From positions 1-64,000 of the forward strand of contig NZ_JALPRR010000002.1 in the NCBI RefSeq assembly GCF_023630205.1: a stretch of 64,000 nt of DNA. The letters run 5' to 3'. Source of the stretch: Pontibacter ruber. GTDB taxonomy: Bacteria; Bacteroidota; Bacteroidia; Cytophagales; Hymenobacteraceae. Under the pieces are notes generated by a model. The model did no database searches. It was not told the DNA's origin and was given only the letters and a program-made list of their open reading frames with translations. A program made the position numbers and the translations under genes. The first letter of the stretch is position 1; the number at the start of each line of letters is the position of its first letter. Shown one piece after another: positions 35,166-43,116 of the stretch.

Positions 35166-36203
35166 TTAGGCTGAAAGACGGTTCTGGGAGAAGGCCTTGA
35201 TGATAGAGTTTGAAAAACGCTCCATCTCCTCCAGTTGCGGGCTGCACTGCAGCAGGAAGAAGTCTACTCCCGCCGCTTCAAAGGCATCGATGCGGTCCTG
35301 CACTTGGGCAGGTGTGCCTACCAATCCGGAGCGCAGGCCACGGTTGGAAACAGAGTAATCCTGCAGCGAGAGTTGCTGCTCCAGTTGTGTGCCGGCCAGC
35401 CACTGCTGGTAGTTCTTGAAACCAGCTGCCGAAGCCTGTACGTTGGTAATACGGTCCAGCTCTTTCTTCACTTCCTGCTCCGAGTCGCGCACAATGCTGT
35501 AAGCGGCTACCCCAAACTTCATCGGTGGCAAGCCTTTTTCTTCGCGTCGGCGCTTCATGTCGGCAATGCGCTTGCCGATCTGCTCCGGCGAGTCGCCGTG
35601 CATTACGTAACCATCGCATTGCGACGAGATCAGGTTTTTGGCTGCTTCCGATTCGCCGCCGGCATACAGGAACGGCTTGCGTACCGGCTTTGGCTGCAGT
35701 ACGTTGTCGGCCACGTTGTAGTACTTGCCCTGGTAAGAGAAGTGGTCCTTCTCCCACACATTCGTTACCACATCCAGCCACTCTTTGGTGCGGGCGTAGC
35801 GGTCGTCGTGCTGCTCGAACTGAATACCATACTTGGTGGCTTCATCGCGCCACCACGACGACACCACGTTAAGCGACAGCCTGCCATTGCTGATGTGGCT
35901 GATGTTGGCTGCCTGCTTGGCCAGCAGAGCCGGGTTGTGGAAGGTAGGGCGCACCGCCACCATGATCTCCAGCTGCTCGGTAACAGCAGCCAGAGCCGCC
36001 GCCGTAGACCAGGCATCCAGGGCCGGAGCCTCTTCGCCTTTGATGTCGTTGAGGTACAGTTCGGCAATCAGGCTGAGGCTGTAGCCCCAGTCTTCGCTGC
36101 GTTGCGCCAGTTTTTTAACGTAGTCCCAGGAGGTGTCCATGCCCTCTTCCGGAACGTTACGGAGCCAGCCGCCAAAAACAGGTAACCAATATCCGAATTC
36201 CAT
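35166..36203 (-). CDS. LLM-class FMN-dependent monooxygenase
   Basis: A 345-residue luciferase-like (beta/alpha)8 flavin monooxygenase. It starts MEFGYWLPVFGGWLRNV and has GRLSLNVVSSWWRDE and GYVMHGDSPEQIG, closest in feel to SfnG/SsuD-type enzymes that cleave C-S bonds of sulfones and sulfonates; substrate is inference. The FMN reductase partner is absent. It starts 2 bp after an ATP-grasp gene, so the two form an operon of unusual composition. Confidence 0.82.
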   Translation of the reverse strand: MEFGYWLPVFGGWLRNVPEEGMDTSWDYVKKLAQRSEDWGYSLSLIAELYLNDIKGEEAPALDAWSTAAALAAVTEQLEIMVAVRPTFHNPALLAKQAANISHISNGRLSLNVVSSWWRDEATKYGIQFEQHDDRYARTKEWLDVVTNVWEKDHFSYQGKYYNVADNVLQPKPVRKPFLYAGGESEAAKNLISSQCDGYVMHGDSPEQIGKRIADMKRRREEKGLPPMKFGVAAYSIVRDSEQEVKKELDRITNVQASAAGFKNYQQWLAGTQLEQQLSLQDYSVSNRGLRSGLVGTPAQVQDRIDAFEAAGVDFFLLQCSPQLEEMERFSNSIIKAFSQNRLSA

Positions 36204-36205
36204 GC

Positions 36206-37186
36206 TTATACCTCCTGTAGTTTAAGTTGTGCTTTCTCGATTAAGAATTCTGCCAGTCGGGCATGCGGGTTAAAACCAATCACGTTCACGGCATCAGCCA
36301 CGAAGTTAGAAAGTGCGTTTACGTCGTAGTAGTACAGTTTGCCGTCGCGGTCGTCTACGATGTACTCGATACCGCCCACGTCGATGCCTGACTCCTGCAC
36401 GATCTGCTCAATGGCGTCGATCACTTCCTGCGGCGGAGTATAGGCTTCTACACGCATGCCGTTCTTAGGCGCGTCGATGGCGCAGGCGTTGCGTACCAGC
36501 TCTTTGCCGCTGGTGGTCTGGCAGATATCGGCAGGGCAGAGGTTGAAGCTTTCGCCGGAAGTATACACTTTGATTCCGTACAGGTACTTGCCTCCTAAGG
36601 TCTCCACGCGCGTGATGTGACCGTCGCGGGCAGGTATAAATTCCTGCACCAGTGCGGTATGGTCGATACCCAGGTTCAGCTCGTTGGAGGCTACTGCCAG
36701 GGCTAATTCTTCCGGCGTATCGAAGCGGACGATGCCGGCGCCGCTACCGCCGATGTTTGCTTTTACGACCACCGGGTAACGAAGACCCTCAGCAGCTGCC
36801 AGTGCCTGCGAAGCATGGTTGATCACGCGCGATTTTGGGTAAGGCAGGCCCAGTTTCTCGAGCAGCGTCAGCTGCAGTGCTTTGGACGTTTCGTAGAGGA
36901 AAGCCTTGTGTCCGTTCACGACGGTTACGCCTTTTGCCTCCAGTTGCGCCAGGTAATTCAGGGTATAGAAAATGCCCTGCTCGTTGTTGCGTAGGTAAGC
37001 CGATGGGCTCATGCGGTTAAAGAGCAGACTGAACGGCTGCTCCTGCTGGGCCAGATCATAGGTATGGGCAGCGGCATTCAGGCGCACATAGGGCACGCCG
37101 CGCTCATCCAGCTCGTTGAACAAAGGACGGAACCACTCCTGGTGCTCGTGGAAAATAGCAATTGGTTTTTCAGAAAATGTCGACAT
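36206..37186 (-). CDS. RimK-like ATP-grasp ligase
   Basis: A 326-residue ATP-grasp protein: central domain with YPVVVKANIGGSGAGIVRFDTPEEL (nucleotide lysine and glycine loop), LVQEFIPARDGHITRVETLGGKYLYGIKVY, and the metal-binding end GIEYIVDDRDGKLYYYDVNALSNF. Such ligases form amide or peptide bonds by acyl-phosphate chemistry (RimK/lysine-biosynthesis/RiPP-type). Paired with the LLM monooxygenase downstream, it suggests a small-molecule pathway rather than ribosome modification. It has a long structured leader. Confidence 0.8.
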   Translation of the reverse strand: MSTFSEKPIAIFHEHQEWFRPLFNELDERGVPYVRLNAAAHTYDLAQQEQPFSLLFNRMSPSAYLRNNEQGIFYTLNYLAQLEAKGVTVVNGHKAFLYETSKALQLTLLEKLGLPYPKSRVINHASQALAAAEGLRYPVVVKANIGGSGAGIVRFDTPEELALAVASNELNLGIDHTALVQEFIPARDGHITRVETLGGKYLYGIKVYTSGESFNLCPADICQTTSGKELVRNACAIDAPKNGMRVEAYTPPQEVIDAIEQIVQESGIDVGGIEYIVDDRDGKLYYYDVNALSNFVADAVNVIGFNPHARLAEFLIEKAQLKLQEV

Positions 37187-37480
37187 GGTTGAGTTTTACA
37201 AAGTATGAATAGACACAGGTGTGGATCATCCACCCCGATCTGGTTAAAAATAATAGGTTGAGATTTGGCAAAAGCATAGTTTGCCAGGATGCCCTGCGGA
37301 AGTAGAGGGCACAAAGGAGCCAGGCCCGATTTGCAGCGTTGCAAAAAGGGTATAGCTATCCCGGGAACTGCACGGAAAGGAGCAAGCCTTGTGAGCGCAC
37401 AAAATGCGCAACAAAGCCTACTGCCAATGCAGCGGGGTTAGCAACAACAGCAACAACAACAGGTAGAAAAAGCGAATGAA
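37187..37480 (-). promoter_or_regulatory. structured leader of ATP-grasp/LLM operon
   Basis: About 290 bp without a gene, with several hairpins: TGGCAAA/TTTGCCA (about 37265-37285), GCCCT/AGGGC (37290-37310) and TTGCA/TGCAA (37331-37344). Could be a riboswitch-type leader or another intergenic repeat; no known class recognised. Confidence 0.45.
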
Positions 37481-37800
37481 GTGGTATTGCCGAATGCAGG
37501 TGATTGGATTCGGTTAGACGAGGTACTCGTAAAAGTTAAAGCTGCGTTCTTCATTTTGGATAATTTATATTCCCTAAAATGTTTTAGGCAGGAATTAGCA
37601 CCGGGTGTTACACTGGTTGCTAGAAGTTCACAGAGCCTGTTCTCTCCCTTCTTCTTTATAAATCAAATACTATGGAGGGTAATTGACTTTTCTGCTGCAA
37701 AGGTGGCAGCCGTTTTGTTAAGATGCAAATTTTTCTTTAAAAATAATGTAGCTACATTAATAGTTGTCTTTTGCTATACTTTGTAAGTGCTGCAAACAAA
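37481..37800. other. gene-free stretch
   Basis: AT-rich; contains a 16-bp palindrome at 37744-37759 (TAATGTAGCTACATTA) and a TATACTT heptamer. An open frame here has poor codon use and I do not call it. Confidence 0.4.
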
Positions 37801-37801
37801 A

Positions 37802-37826
37802 AGAGACGCCTCAATTGGGCGTCTCT
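37802..37826 (-). terminator. intrinsic terminator of the HAD gene
   Basis: AGAGACGCC/GGCGTCTCT with 7-nt loop; A-run on the plus strand equals a T-tract on the minus strand. Confidence 0.8.
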
Positions 37827-37836
37827 GTAAGTATGA

Positions 37837-38466
37837 TCAGAAGATGCGGGTCAGGTCGTTGATGCGGTCTATACTTTTGTCGAACTGCTCTACTTCGCGG
37901 AAGCCGTAACGGGCATAGATAAACGGTACGCCGGCTTTTATACTGGCTTCATGGTCGCCGGGAGTATCGCCCACGTAGTAGGGGGCCTGTAACTGGTTTC
38001 GCTCTACAACAGCTCTCAGGTTTTCGCCTTTTGGTTTGCCGGTCCGGCCGGAACACTCGTGGTCGCTGAAATAGGTGTGCAGGTTGTGGTACTCAAGGAA
38101 AGCTTCGATGTAGCCGTCCTGGCAGTTGCTGACAATGCAGAGCTTATACTTGCCGTGGAGGTACTTGAGGGTATCTTCCAGTCCTTCGTACAGCTCGCCG
38201 CCATACTTTTGGATGTGCTCCATTTCCTCTTTGCCGCTCACCTTCATCAACTCCTTTTGCTGCTCTTTGCTAAGGTCCGGGAAAAGCTTGTCGTAAATGA
38301 GGTCGTGCTGCATGCCGGCCACAGAACGGATGGTTTCCTGCGTAACTTCCTGTATCTCGAAATTTACCTGTTTTCTGGCTTTTTGCCAGGCTCGAGCTAC
38401 GGTAGCAGTGGCATCCCACAGGGTGCCGTCCAGGTCAAAGATCAAGCTATCGGTTTTATCTGTCAT
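37837..38466 (-). CDS. HAD-superfamily hydrolase
   Basis: A 209-residue HAD subfamily IA phosphatase. Motif I DLDGTLWD (nucleophile Asp11, acid Asp13), a helical C1-type cap (20-85), motif II CIVSNC, motif III Lys in GKPKGENL and motif IV VGDTPGDHEAS. Resembles phosphoglycolate phosphatase and other small-phosphoester HADs; substrate not decidable. Monocistronic with a terminator. Confidence 0.85.
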   Translation of the reverse strand: MTDKTDSLIFDLDGTLWDATATVARAWQKARKQVNFEIQEVTQETIRSVAGMQHDLIYDKLFPDLSKEQQKELMKVSGKEEMEHIQKYGGELYEGLEDTLKYLHGKYKLCIVSNCQDGYIEAFLEYHNLHTYFSDHECSGRTGKPKGENLRAVVERNQLQAPYYVGDTPGDHEASIKAGVPFIYARYGFREVEQFDKSIDRINDLTRIF

Positions 38467-38502
38467 GTCTGTTTTCTATACTTTATACTTTACAAAATAC
38501 CC

Positions 38503-38922
38503 TTACTCGCTGTAAGGCGGAATAAAGGTTACTTCTACGATCTCTCCGTTTTTCACGCGGTACACGGCAATGGCCTCAAATCGCTCGCCGTTCTTAAGCA
38601 CTTTTTCGTGGTCGATCACCACTTCACCTGACACGATACGCTTTTCGATCTCGCAGTGCAGGTCGGGTGTAGCGGCGAACATGGCGGCATAACGCTTCCG
38701 CAGTTCTTCTTTGCCCTGATAGGTAAGCACGCCCGGTGTACGGTATACTTTCACGCTGTCGCTAAAAGCCTTTGCAAACGTGTCGATGTCGCGGTTGTTG
38801 TAGCCCTTAAGCTGTAGCTTAACAGGAGCTAGTAAGGTTTTGTTATCGGGTTTGCTCTGGCTGTGTGCGGACATGGCAAGCAGGGAAAAGAGGAAGAGGA
38901 GGAGATAAAACTTCTTGTTCAT
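38503..38922 (-). CDS. secreted NTF2-like (SnoaL/DUF4440-type) protein
   Basis: A 139-residue protein: signal peptide (MNKKFYLLLFLFSLLAMSAHSQ), then a cone-fold domain with LQLKGYNNRDIDTFAKAFSDSVKVYRTPG and the AVYRVKNGEIVEVTFI strand typical of the NTF2-like superfamily. Such proteins bind small ligands or act as cyclases; the role is unknown. ATG at 38922 used. It is divergent from the next gene, 59 bp apart. Confidence 0.7.
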   Translation of the reverse strand: MNKKFYLLLFLFSLLAMSAHSQSKPDNKTLLAPVKLQLKGYNNRDIDTFAKAFSDSVKVYRTPGVLTYQGKEELRKRYAAMFAATPDLHCEIEKRIVSGEVVIDHEKVLKNGERFEAIAVYRVKNGEIVEVTFIPPYSE

Positions 38923-38981
38923 CCTCAAAATTAATCATTTTTGCGGCATACACCCAGCCACAGCTCCGTATAAGCCAAGCT

Positions 38982-39608
38982 ATGATAGAAGAACTGATCA
39001 TCCGCACCTTGTGCGATACCCTTCCCGCCACGCCGGCCGATGCCTTGTTTTTGTTTGGCCAGACCGCCGATAACCAGCATGCCGTGTTTGCCGTGGCACA
39101 GCAGGTGCTGCAAAATAACCAGGCCGGGAAAGTGATGTGCCTAGGCACGGAAGCCATGAGCGGCTACCCGGGCTATGCCAGCTGGAAAGAGGAATTCGCT
39201 ACCAGAGGAATAGGAGAGGGCGTACTGGAGCCGGTAGCGCCTGTTCCGGCAGATACCGACATACTGCATACGTTTATCGAAGCGCAGTCAGCGATCAGGC
39301 ATGCACGAGAGCGTGGGTATAAAACTCTGATTGTTACAGCTGCGGCTTTTCAGCAGCCGCGCGCTTTGATGACGGCTGTAACACTTGCCCTGAGGGAGTA
39401 CCCGAACCTGTACATTTATAGTTTGCCCGGCAGACCCTTGCCATGGCAGGAAGAGGTGACGCACTCGCAAGGAGAGGTAACTGGCACCCGGGCCGAGCTG
39501 ATAGCCGGGGAGATGGACCGCATGAAACAATATTATGCCAAAGGCGATCTGGCATCGGTAGACGAGGTGCTGGACTACCTGAACCGACGCGACAAAGGAC
39601 AGTTGTAA
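38982..39608 (+). CDS. YdcF-like (DUF218) protein
   Basis: A 208-residue soluble protein. ADALFLFGQTADNQHAVFAVAQQVL, then KVMCLGTEAMSGYPGY and a middle (DTDILHTFIEAQSAIRHARERGYKTLIVTAAAFQQPRALMTA) that matches the ElyC/SanA/YdcF fold; no signal or membrane helix, unlike ElyC or SanA. YdcF binds SAM in E. coli; no activity can be claimed here. ATG at 38982 is chosen; the frame continues upstream into the divergent gene. Confidence 0.65.
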   Translation: MIEELIIRTLCDTLPATPADALFLFGQTADNQHAVFAVAQQVLQNNQAGKVMCLGTEAMSGYPGYASWKEEFATRGIGEGVLEPVAPVPADTDILHTFIEAQSAIRHARERGYKTLIVTAAAFQQPRALMTAVTLALREYPNLYIYSLPGRPLPWQEEVTHSQGEVTGTRAELIAGEMDRMKQYYAKGDLASVDEVLDYLNRRDKGQL

Positions 39609-39649
39609 GCAAAAGCCATACTTTTCATCAGGGCAGGTATGCTTCCGGG

Positions 39650-39928
39650 TTAAGTATGGGGAGTTACCAGCGAGTCGCGGACCACCAACCTGTTTACAGT
39701 CAGCTGGTCTACGTGCAGCTCTTCTATAGTAAGCCTGCGCAGGCGGGCATCGCCAATGGCCATGCGCCGTAGCACCATACTGCCAATGGCAATAGTGCCT
39801 ACGGCCAGTGCACCGCAGGCGGCGGCGCCTACTGCAAAAGCACCCATCGACATCGCACCCAGCGCCAAGGCCCTGATCGAGCCTCTGCCGGCCCGGAACT
39901 CTCTTATACTTCCAACTATTCCCTGCAT
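39650..39928 (-). CDS. short pentapeptide-like repeat protein
   Basis: A 92-residue protein built of about twelve near-pentameric units, A-L/I/V-x-x-G or similar (ALALG, AMSMG, AFAVG, AACG, ALAVG, TIAIG, then MAIGD, ARLRR, LTIEE, LHVDQ, LTVNR, LVVRD). Such periodicity predicts a narrow right-handed parallel beta-helix. Not a canonical A(D/N)LxN pentapeptide protein. No signal peptide. Standalone. Confidence 0.6.
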   Translation of the reverse strand: MQGIVGSIREFRAGRGSIRALALGAMSMGAFAVGAAACGALAVGTIAIGSMVLRRMAIGDARLRRLTIEELHVDQLTVNRLVVRDSLVTPHT

Positions 39929-40065
39929 CGCTTTCTTCTTTAAAGTGGCTACTCCTGAACCTGTTGTCTTTATAAAACGAGAGCGGTTCTGTGTAGTTAA
40001 CTAAGGAGCAGCATTACCCGTGAATGGCTTTGTGCAGGAAGGGAGCTTGGAGGAGAAGTCAGGCT

Positions 40066-40359
40066 TTAGCCCGCGAACCCTTCTACCACGATCATCCGGC
40101 TATGGGAAGCCTGCTGCCGGATGGCTTTGGCTGGTGCATACTCTTCAGAGGCATGCCAGGCTTTGGCTTTTTCCATGGTCGGGAACTCCAGTACCACGAT
40201 GCGCTTTGGCTGCCAGTCGCCTTCCAGTGTTTCTGCTGCCCCGCCGCGCACTATGAACTTTCCATCAAAAGGCACAAGCGAAGCCGGCGTCAGCTTTTTG
40301 TAGTCTTCGTAAGTGGCAGGGTCTGTTACGTCAATTTCAACGATGATGTAAGCTGGCAT
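40066..40359 (-). CDS. DUF1330 domain protein
   Basis: A 97-residue dimeric-ferredoxin-like (alpha+beta) protein. MPAYIIVEIDVTDPATYEDYKKLTPASLVPFDGKFIVRGG and RIVVLEFPTMEKAKAWHASEEY are the DUF1330 hallmarks. ATG at 40359. Family function unknown. Confidence 0.85.
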   Translation of the reverse strand: MPAYIIVEIDVTDPATYEDYKKLTPASLVPFDGKFIVRGGAAETLEGDWQPKRIVVLEFPTMEKAKAWHASEEYAPAKAIRQQASHSRMIVVEGFAG

Positions 40360-40514
40360 AGGTTTTATACTTTGATGATAAAAGAATAATAGGCAGAAAT
40401 TGTGATTGTTGCAAGTAATGGCTATAAAACGCTGCAACTACAGCCTTGTTGCATAACCTTTTGTTCCAGCTTCAGTTTAAAATAATCTTGGAAGAGGATA
40501 AATCTGGCAAGCCT

Positions 40515-41459
40515 ATGAAAGCATATGTGTTACATGAACCCGGTGCACCTGATAAGCTGCAGCTGGAAGAAGTTGATAAGCCAACCCCACAAAACAACGA
40601 GGTGCTGGTAAAAGTAAGGGCCATCAGCATAAACCCTGTCGACACGAAAACCCGTGAAGGCAAGTCGCTTTACAACACGCTGAAAGAAACCCCACCGGTA
40701 ATTCTGGGTTGGGACATCTCGGGTGTGGTAGAGGCGGTGGGCAGTGAGGTACAGTACTTCAAGCCCGGCGACGAAGTGTTTGGCATGGTGAATTTCCCGG
40801 GCCACGGCCGCGCTTATGCCGAGTATGTGGCGGCTCCGGAGGCACACCTGGCACATAAGCCCGCCAACGTGCCACACCACGAAGCTGCTGCTGCTACCCT
40901 GGCCGCGCTCACTGCCTGGCAGGTGCTGGTGCACGAGGCCGGCATACAGCCGGGGCAGCGTGTGCTGATACATGCCGCAGCAGGTGGCGTTGGCCATTTT
41001 GCCGTACAAATCGCCAAGCATTTTGGGGCCAGTGTGATTGGTACTGCCTCAGCCGAAAACCACGATTTCCTGCGCAACATGGGAGCCGATGAACAGGTTG
41101 ATTACAACGACTTTCATGTGGAAGATGTGGTGATGGACATGGACATTGTGCTCGATTCGCTGGGAGAGGAAAACACCCGCCGCTCGCTGAAAACGCTGAA
41201 GAACGGCGGCAAGATCATTTCCATACTTGGGGGCGCCAAAGAAGAAGTGCAGGCGCTGGCTAAAGAGCGGAACATTGATGCCAGAAATTACCTGGTGCAC
41301 TCAAGCGGCGAAGACCAGTCTAAAATTGCCGACCTGCTGAGCCAAGGCCGTCTGCAGGCGCACGTATCGCATGTATACGATTTTGAAGACATGGCCCGGG
41401 CACACGAGCAGATTGAAACGCACAAAACGCGCGGCAAAGTAGTGGTGCACGTAAGCTGA
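40515..41459 (+). CDS. NADP-dependent quinone/zinc-less alcohol dehydrogenase-type oxidoreductase
   Basis: A 314-residue medium-chain dehydrogenase/reductase. MKAYVLHEPGAPDKLQLEEV marks the start (ATG 40515). The Rossmann motif VLIHAAAGGVGHFAVQIAKHFGASVIGTAS binds NADP; zinc-ligand cysteines are absent, as in quinone oxidoreductases. Stands 42 bp before a DinB-like gene with two AAGTATA heptamers between them. Confidence 0.85.
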   Translation: MKAYVLHEPGAPDKLQLEEVDKPTPQNNEVLVKVRAISINPVDTKTREGKSLYNTLKETPPVILGWDISGVVEAVGSEVQYFKPGDEVFGMVNFPGHGRAYAEYVAAPEAHLAHKPANVPHHEAAAATLAALTAWQVLVHEAGIQPGQRVLIHAAAGGVGHFAVQIAKHFGASVIGTASAENHDFLRNMGADEQVDYNDFHVEDVVMDMDIVLDSLGEENTRRSLKTLKNGGKIISILGGAKEEVQALAKERNIDARNYLVHSSGEDQSKIADLLSQGRLQAHVSHVYDFEDMARAHEQIETHKTRGKVVVHVS

Positions 41460-41500
41460 TAACCAAGTATAAACCAAGTATACTTTACACTGGATAAAAC

Positions 41501-42025
41501 ATGACACAACCCAAAAACCTGGAAGTATGGCTGCGCGGTCCGCTGCCCGACATGCCACCCCTGTTGCAACCCGTAGCCCACGCCCTGCTGCAGGCCCGCG
41601 AAGAAGTAGAGAATTTTATGCAGGATATTTCGGAAGACCTGCTCTGGGAGCGACCAGCCGGGGTAGCCTCGGTAGGGTATCACCTGCAGCACCTGGTAGG
41701 CGTACTCGACCGGCTGTTTACTTATGCCCGGGGCGAAGCGCTGAGTGAAGCGCAACTGGCTTTCCTGTATGCAGAAGGCAAACCAACCGGCGCTTCCGAT
41801 CAGGTGCAGGACCTGCTGCAGCAGTATCATCAGCAGGTGGATAAGGCTTTGGAGCAGTTGCGCCAGACCGATGAGCAGAAGTTAACCGAAGTACGCCGGG
41901 TAGGGCGGGCGCAGGTAGAATCTACTGTAATGGGTTTGCTTTTTCATGCGGCCGAGCACAGCATGCGCCACGTGGGGCAGCTACTGGTAACAGCGCGCGT
42001 GCTGCGCGAAAAGAGCCATGCGTAG
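41501..42025 (+). CDS. DinB-family protein
   Basis: A 174-residue four-helix bundle. The histidine triad appears as SVGYHLQHLVGVLDR and LLFHAAEHSMRHVGQLLVTARV, a clear DinB/YfiT metal site. Probably co-transcribed with the oxidoreductase upstream. Biochemical role unknown; possibly a bacillithiol-type or metal-dependent transferase. Confidence 0.8.
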   Translation: MTQPKNLEVWLRGPLPDMPPLLQPVAHALLQAREEVENFMQDISEDLLWERPAGVASVGYHLQHLVGVLDRLFTYARGEALSEAQLAFLYAEGKPTGASDQVQDLLQQYHQQVDKALEQLRQTDEQKLTEVRRVGRAQVESTVMGLLFHAAEHSMRHVGQLLVTARVLREKSHA

Positions 42026-42055
42026 GAAAATGATTTAGTGTATTTTAAGTAAGCT

Positions 42056-42182
42056 CTTCCGGACTTCCAAGTCCGGAAGCTTTCTGCAGGGGACTTCCCA
42101 GTCCCCGTACATGGACCTTCCTTAATGCGGACTAGGAAGTCCGCTGGCAGGTAAAAGTTCCGGACAAAGACGTCCTGAACGG
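42056..42182. repeat. tandem CGGACTTCC-type hairpins
   Basis: Successive hairpins with arms CGGACTT/AAGTCCG, GGGACTT/AGTCCCC and GCGGACT/AGTCCGC, then a GGAC/GTCC pair. Arms differ yet pair; a shorter set is at 34268-34328. Confidence 0.65.
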
Positions 42183-42259
42183 CAATAGGCATGTGATTTT
42201 CTGAATCTCCGGGTGCAACTTACCTATGTACCTGGAGATTTATTTTTAGCAGCAGGAAA

Positions 42260-42616
42260 TTACCTGTTATCCTTCCAGATCAGTTTCTCGTTTGTTCTTT
42301 TTTCAAAAAAGTCGGTGCATTTGCCGTCGCCACTTCCTGTTATACCGCCATCCGGGTGGCAGATCAGGTTGCAGTCTGCATCATACAACTCGCTATACAT
42401 ATCGCAACAGTAAGACGGTATGTAGTAAACAGTTTTTCCGTTGTACTGATACTGCCACACAGCCGCAGGAGGGTTTCTTACATCCTGCTGTTTTATTTCT
42501 CTTATTTTATCTTCTATGCAGGAGGCTACGCCTGGCGGTAGATCCAACTTTTCGCAGGAAGTAAGCGACAGGCTGGCCAGCAGGAATGCGAACGGAATGA
42601 GAATAATTCTATACAT
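42260..42616 (-). CDS. small lipoprotein, DUF6970-like
   Basis: A 118-residue lipoprotein: MYRIILIPFAFLLASLSLTSC with Cys21 as lipobox. The mature part has CIEDKIREIKQQDVRNPPA, YNGKTVYYIPSYCCDMYSELYDADCNLICHPDGGITGSGDGKC and FFEKRTNEKLIW, resembling what I recall as DUF6970. Several cysteines outside the lipobox (at least five) suggest disulfides. Unknown function. Confidence 0.65.
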   Translation of the reverse strand: MYRIILIPFAFLLASLSLTSCEKLDLPPGVASCIEDKIREIKQQDVRNPPAAVWQYQYNGKTVYYIPSYCCDMYSELYDADCNLICHPDGGITGSGDGKCTDFFEKRTNEKLIWKDNR

Positions 42617-42659
42617 ACTTTATCATCTGAGGCAAATCAACAGTAACATCCGGGTAAAC

Positions 42660-42971
42660 TTAATCTTTTTTCTCTTCCACACGCGTTACCTCCACATAAA
42701 TTGGCCCGCCATCAACAGGGTACCCAGCGATGGTTTTCCCTGTGACCCTGACTTGCTGGTGTAAGTAATTGTCAAGGTTGATAGTTGAGCTCCTCAATGC
42801 AAATGCTACGGAATCTTCCCCTTGTACCAGCAGATGGGTGCCATACATAAATGAGCTTACCTCATTCTTAACTACTCTGCCGGAAGCATTTACAGGTTCC
42901 TGAGGGCTTACCTCTTCCGAGCATGAAAAGCAAAGTATAGACGCAAAGAAAATCAGCAGGTAAAATTTCAT
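42660..42971 (-). CDS. small lipoprotein, unknown
   Basis: A 103-residue lipoprotein with lipobox LCFSC. The mature part is beta-rich (VSSFMYGTHLLVQGEDSVAFALRS...LHQQVRVTGKTIAGYPVDGGPIYVEVTRVEE), like a small OB-fold. ATG at 42971 chosen over a GTG two codons earlier. It lies upstream of another lipoprotein gene on the same strand. Confidence 0.6.
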   Translation of the reverse strand: MKFYLLIFFASILCFSCSEEVSPQEPVNASGRVVKNEVSSFMYGTHLLVQGEDSVAFALRSSTINLDNYLHQQVRVTGKTIAGYPVDGGPIYVEVTRVEEKKD

Positions 42972-43116
42972 AGGCACTTTGTTAAGGGGGTTCTGAGTTA
43001 ATGACCCAGAACTTTGCTAAATAGTTGCATACAGCTTAATGCTGGTCTTGAGTTAACAGCAAGCTGTATGGAGCAACAGCAATGATAACATAGGAAGGCC
43101 ATGCGCTGGAAGTTAA

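Noticed and set aside
35235..36185. 316-codon antisense frame over the LLM monooxygenase
   Set aside because: Shadow of the real gene, which shows clear family motifs.
37187..37480. Known riboswitch (SAM, TPP or cobalamin)
   Set aside because: I do not see the conserved core sequences of these classes; left as an unassigned structured leader.
37481..37786. 101-codon plus-strand frame between the ATP-grasp leader and the HAD gene
   Set aside because: No ribosome signal or family, codon use unlike the neighbours, and it crosses a palindrome; treated as non-coding.
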